Source of the DNA: Rhodospirillaceae bacterium
GTDB taxonomy: Bacteria > Pseudomonadota > Alphaproteobacteria > CACIAM-22H2
Length of the DNA: 42,157 bases
Assembly (NCBI GenBank): GCA_009694125.1
Contig: SHVT01000006.1
Span: forward strand, 1 to 42,157
Reading direction: 5' to 3'
The translations under genes were made by a program, and so were the position numbers. Shown in pieces: positions 40,582-42,157 of this stretch. The notes beneath the pieces are model-generated. The model ran no database searches. It had not been told where the DNA came from and saw only the letters and a list, made by a program, of their open reading frames with translations. The stretch's first letter is position 1; each line of letters opens with the position of its first letter.

Positions 40582-41439
40582 TTATTTCTTCAGGGCGGCG
40601 GGCACCGGCCAGATCATGTAAGGGTTGGACCAATGCTCCGTTACCGTCAGATCGGCGGTCACGACATTGTCCACCTTCATTACGACCTTGGTCGGGAAAA
40701 AGACGTGCATGTCGAGATCGTCGTTTCTCCAAGGTCCGGAGAAATCGGCGGAGTAGACCTTCCCCCCGACCGTCGTTTCGGTGTGAATGATATTACCTTT
40801 GGCGTCGAGCGTGACGCGCAAATCCGCCCCGATCTTCGGAACCGGAATAATCAGCTCGCGCATGCCATTGCGGCTGGCCAGCTTGATCTTGTCGATGGCT
40901 TGCCGGCCCATGGTGGTGACCGCGCCGGGCATGAGATAGGCCGGGATCAGCCGTTCGATCACCGAGGTCTTCGCCGGTCCGGAGTAATTGCCCGGTTTGG
41001 ATTCGTCCCAGGCCAGATCGCGGGCCGCCACGATGATTTCGCGAGACGTGCCGCGGGTGATGTCCATGCGGACGGCCGGCAGCCGGTATTCCATGCCAAA
41101 CACGACCTTGGCCGGTTGGCCATTGTAGGTTCCGGTACCGGTGAATTCCCATCCGTCGATGGCCTCGGACAGGGTGACGTGGGTGGCGCCGCCGTAGCTG
41201 TTGTCGCGCGTCACGCCCAGCGCGTCGCTGGCGGCGATCAACGCCCGAACCGGCTCAAGATTGGCTTTGGCGCTTTCGGGCAGCCGGTATTTGTACCCGT
41301 CGATGATGATAACGCCGGGAGGCAGAACAACCGCCGGGGGCGCGGCCGGGGCCGCTTGTTGCGCCCAAACTGAGGTCGCGACCACGCCCGAGGCGGCACC
41401 CGCGATCAGGGCCAAGAAGAGAGATTTTCTCGAAAACAT
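40582..41439 (-). CDS. Secreted protein of unknown function
   Basis: Signal peptide MFSRKSLFLALIAGAASGVVATSVWAQQ; 285 aa, no catalytic motif recognised. Confidence 0.8.
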   Translation of the reverse strand: MFSRKSLFLALIAGAASGVVATSVWAQQAAPAAPPAVVLPPGVIIIDGYKYRLPESAKANLEPVRALIAASDALGVTRDNSYGGATHVTLSEAIDGWEFTGTGTYNGQPAKVVFGMEYRLPAVRMDITRGTSREIIVAARDLAWDESKPGNYSGPAKTSVIERLIPAYLMPGAVTTMGRQAIDKIKLASRNGMRELIIPVPKIGADLRVTLDAKGNIIHTETTVGGKVYSADFSGPWRNDDLDMHVFFPTKVVMKVDNVVTADLTVTEHWSNPYMIWPVPAALKK

Positions 41440-41506
41440 CGGTCAACTCCTGAATGTTTGGCCCGAGCCGGGCCGTTGAAAATGTGGAATCAACGTATTT
41501 TCGGCC

Positions 41507-42157
41507 TCAACCGCTGCGGGTGGGTGAGGTGGTCAGCTGCCGATCGCGCTCGTCGCAAGGCAGGGTTTCGGCCAGCCAAGCGTTCGGGTCGGGATTGAAG
41601 GTGCGGACGATCGGGTTGACCTTGAACGGCTCCTGCAGATATTCGGGGTCTTCGACGGTCGCCTCCCAACGAAGTTGGTTGCCCGTGCGAGTCAGCCGCT
41701 CGGTTACCTTCATATCGAAGCCGTGAAGCCACCCATTTTTGTGAATCCAGCTGGAATCGGTGAATCCGATGGTTTCGATGACCAGCGAGTCGCCCTCCCA
41801 TTTTCCGACGGAATCGCCGTACCAGGTCTCCAGGGCGACATTGATCTTGTTAGGGGGCTTGTTGAGTTTGATGAACCGGATTTTATCGAAGGTAAAACCG
41901 CCATTGTAGATCAGCAGCACTTCGTCCGGCAGTTCCACGATGCGGGCCGGCGCGCCGATTCTCGGCAATCCCGCCGGCCTGCAGTGATTTTGCGGGTCCT
42001 CCCAGTTGCCCAACGCGTCGGCCTGGCGAACCGCTTCCCAATGTTCGGGTTTGTAGATCGGCTTGTTCGGATCGTTGGCGCGGATCAGCCCGCCGTCTTC
42101 CTCGAAGCCGCGGAAGGTACCGCCGCGTCCGGCGAAGGTTATCCCCTCAACTCCGGA
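41507..42157 (-). CDS. Conserved hypothetical protein (DPNKPIYKPEHWEAV...), 5' end runs off window
   Basis: Open reverse frame to the window edge: ...RANDPNKPIYKPEHWEAVRQADALGNWEDPQNHCRPAGLPRIGAPARIVELPDEVLLIYNGG...; ORF-track entry 41507..42013 is a fragment. Confidence 0.8.
   Translation of the reverse strand, partial: SGVEGITFAGRGGTFRGFEEDGGLIRANDPNKPIYKPEHWEAVRQADALGNWEDPQNHCRPAGLPRIGAPARIVELPDEVLLIYNGGFTFDKIRFIKLNKPPNKINVALETWYGDSVGKWEGDSLVIETIGFTDSSWIHKNGWLHGFDMKVTERLTRTGNQLRWEATVEDPEYLQEPFKVNPIVRTFNPDPNAWLAETLPCDERDRQLTTSPTRSG

Overview
GC-rich chromosomal window that looks alphaproteobacterial from gene content and order. Recognisable blocks: uvrA (partial)-ssb-gyrA-coaD-tRNA-Lys; a heparinase II/III-like gene; a Met-rich LTXXQ-like protein; a class III nucleotide cyclase; a matrixin-like protease; a c-heme Tll0287/DUF3365-like protein; a ccsA-like gene; the dusB-ntrB-ntrC / ntrY-ntrX-dat-hfq-hflX block; IMPase; a minus-strand run tmk-holB-metG-tatD-MBL-mazG; a cell-envelope run DacC-RlpA-MltB-YdcF; tRNA-Ser; and a cluster of poorly characterised secreted/membrane proteins at the right edge. 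The most unusual locus is an apparently membrane-anchored STAND-type P-loop NTPase lying between ntrC and ntrY. It has its own terminator, and its N-terminal part is recovered only by correcting two compensating apparent frameshifts. Other items worth checking: a frameshifted C-terminus in the heparinase gene, an extreme Met-rich periplasmic protein, a degenerate GIY-YIG-like protein, a dense cluster of dyads in an AT-rich island before mazG, a structured gyrA leader, and an intergenic region with a perfect DnaA box and clustered GANTC sites. All family calls come from reading motifs by eye; no database search was run.
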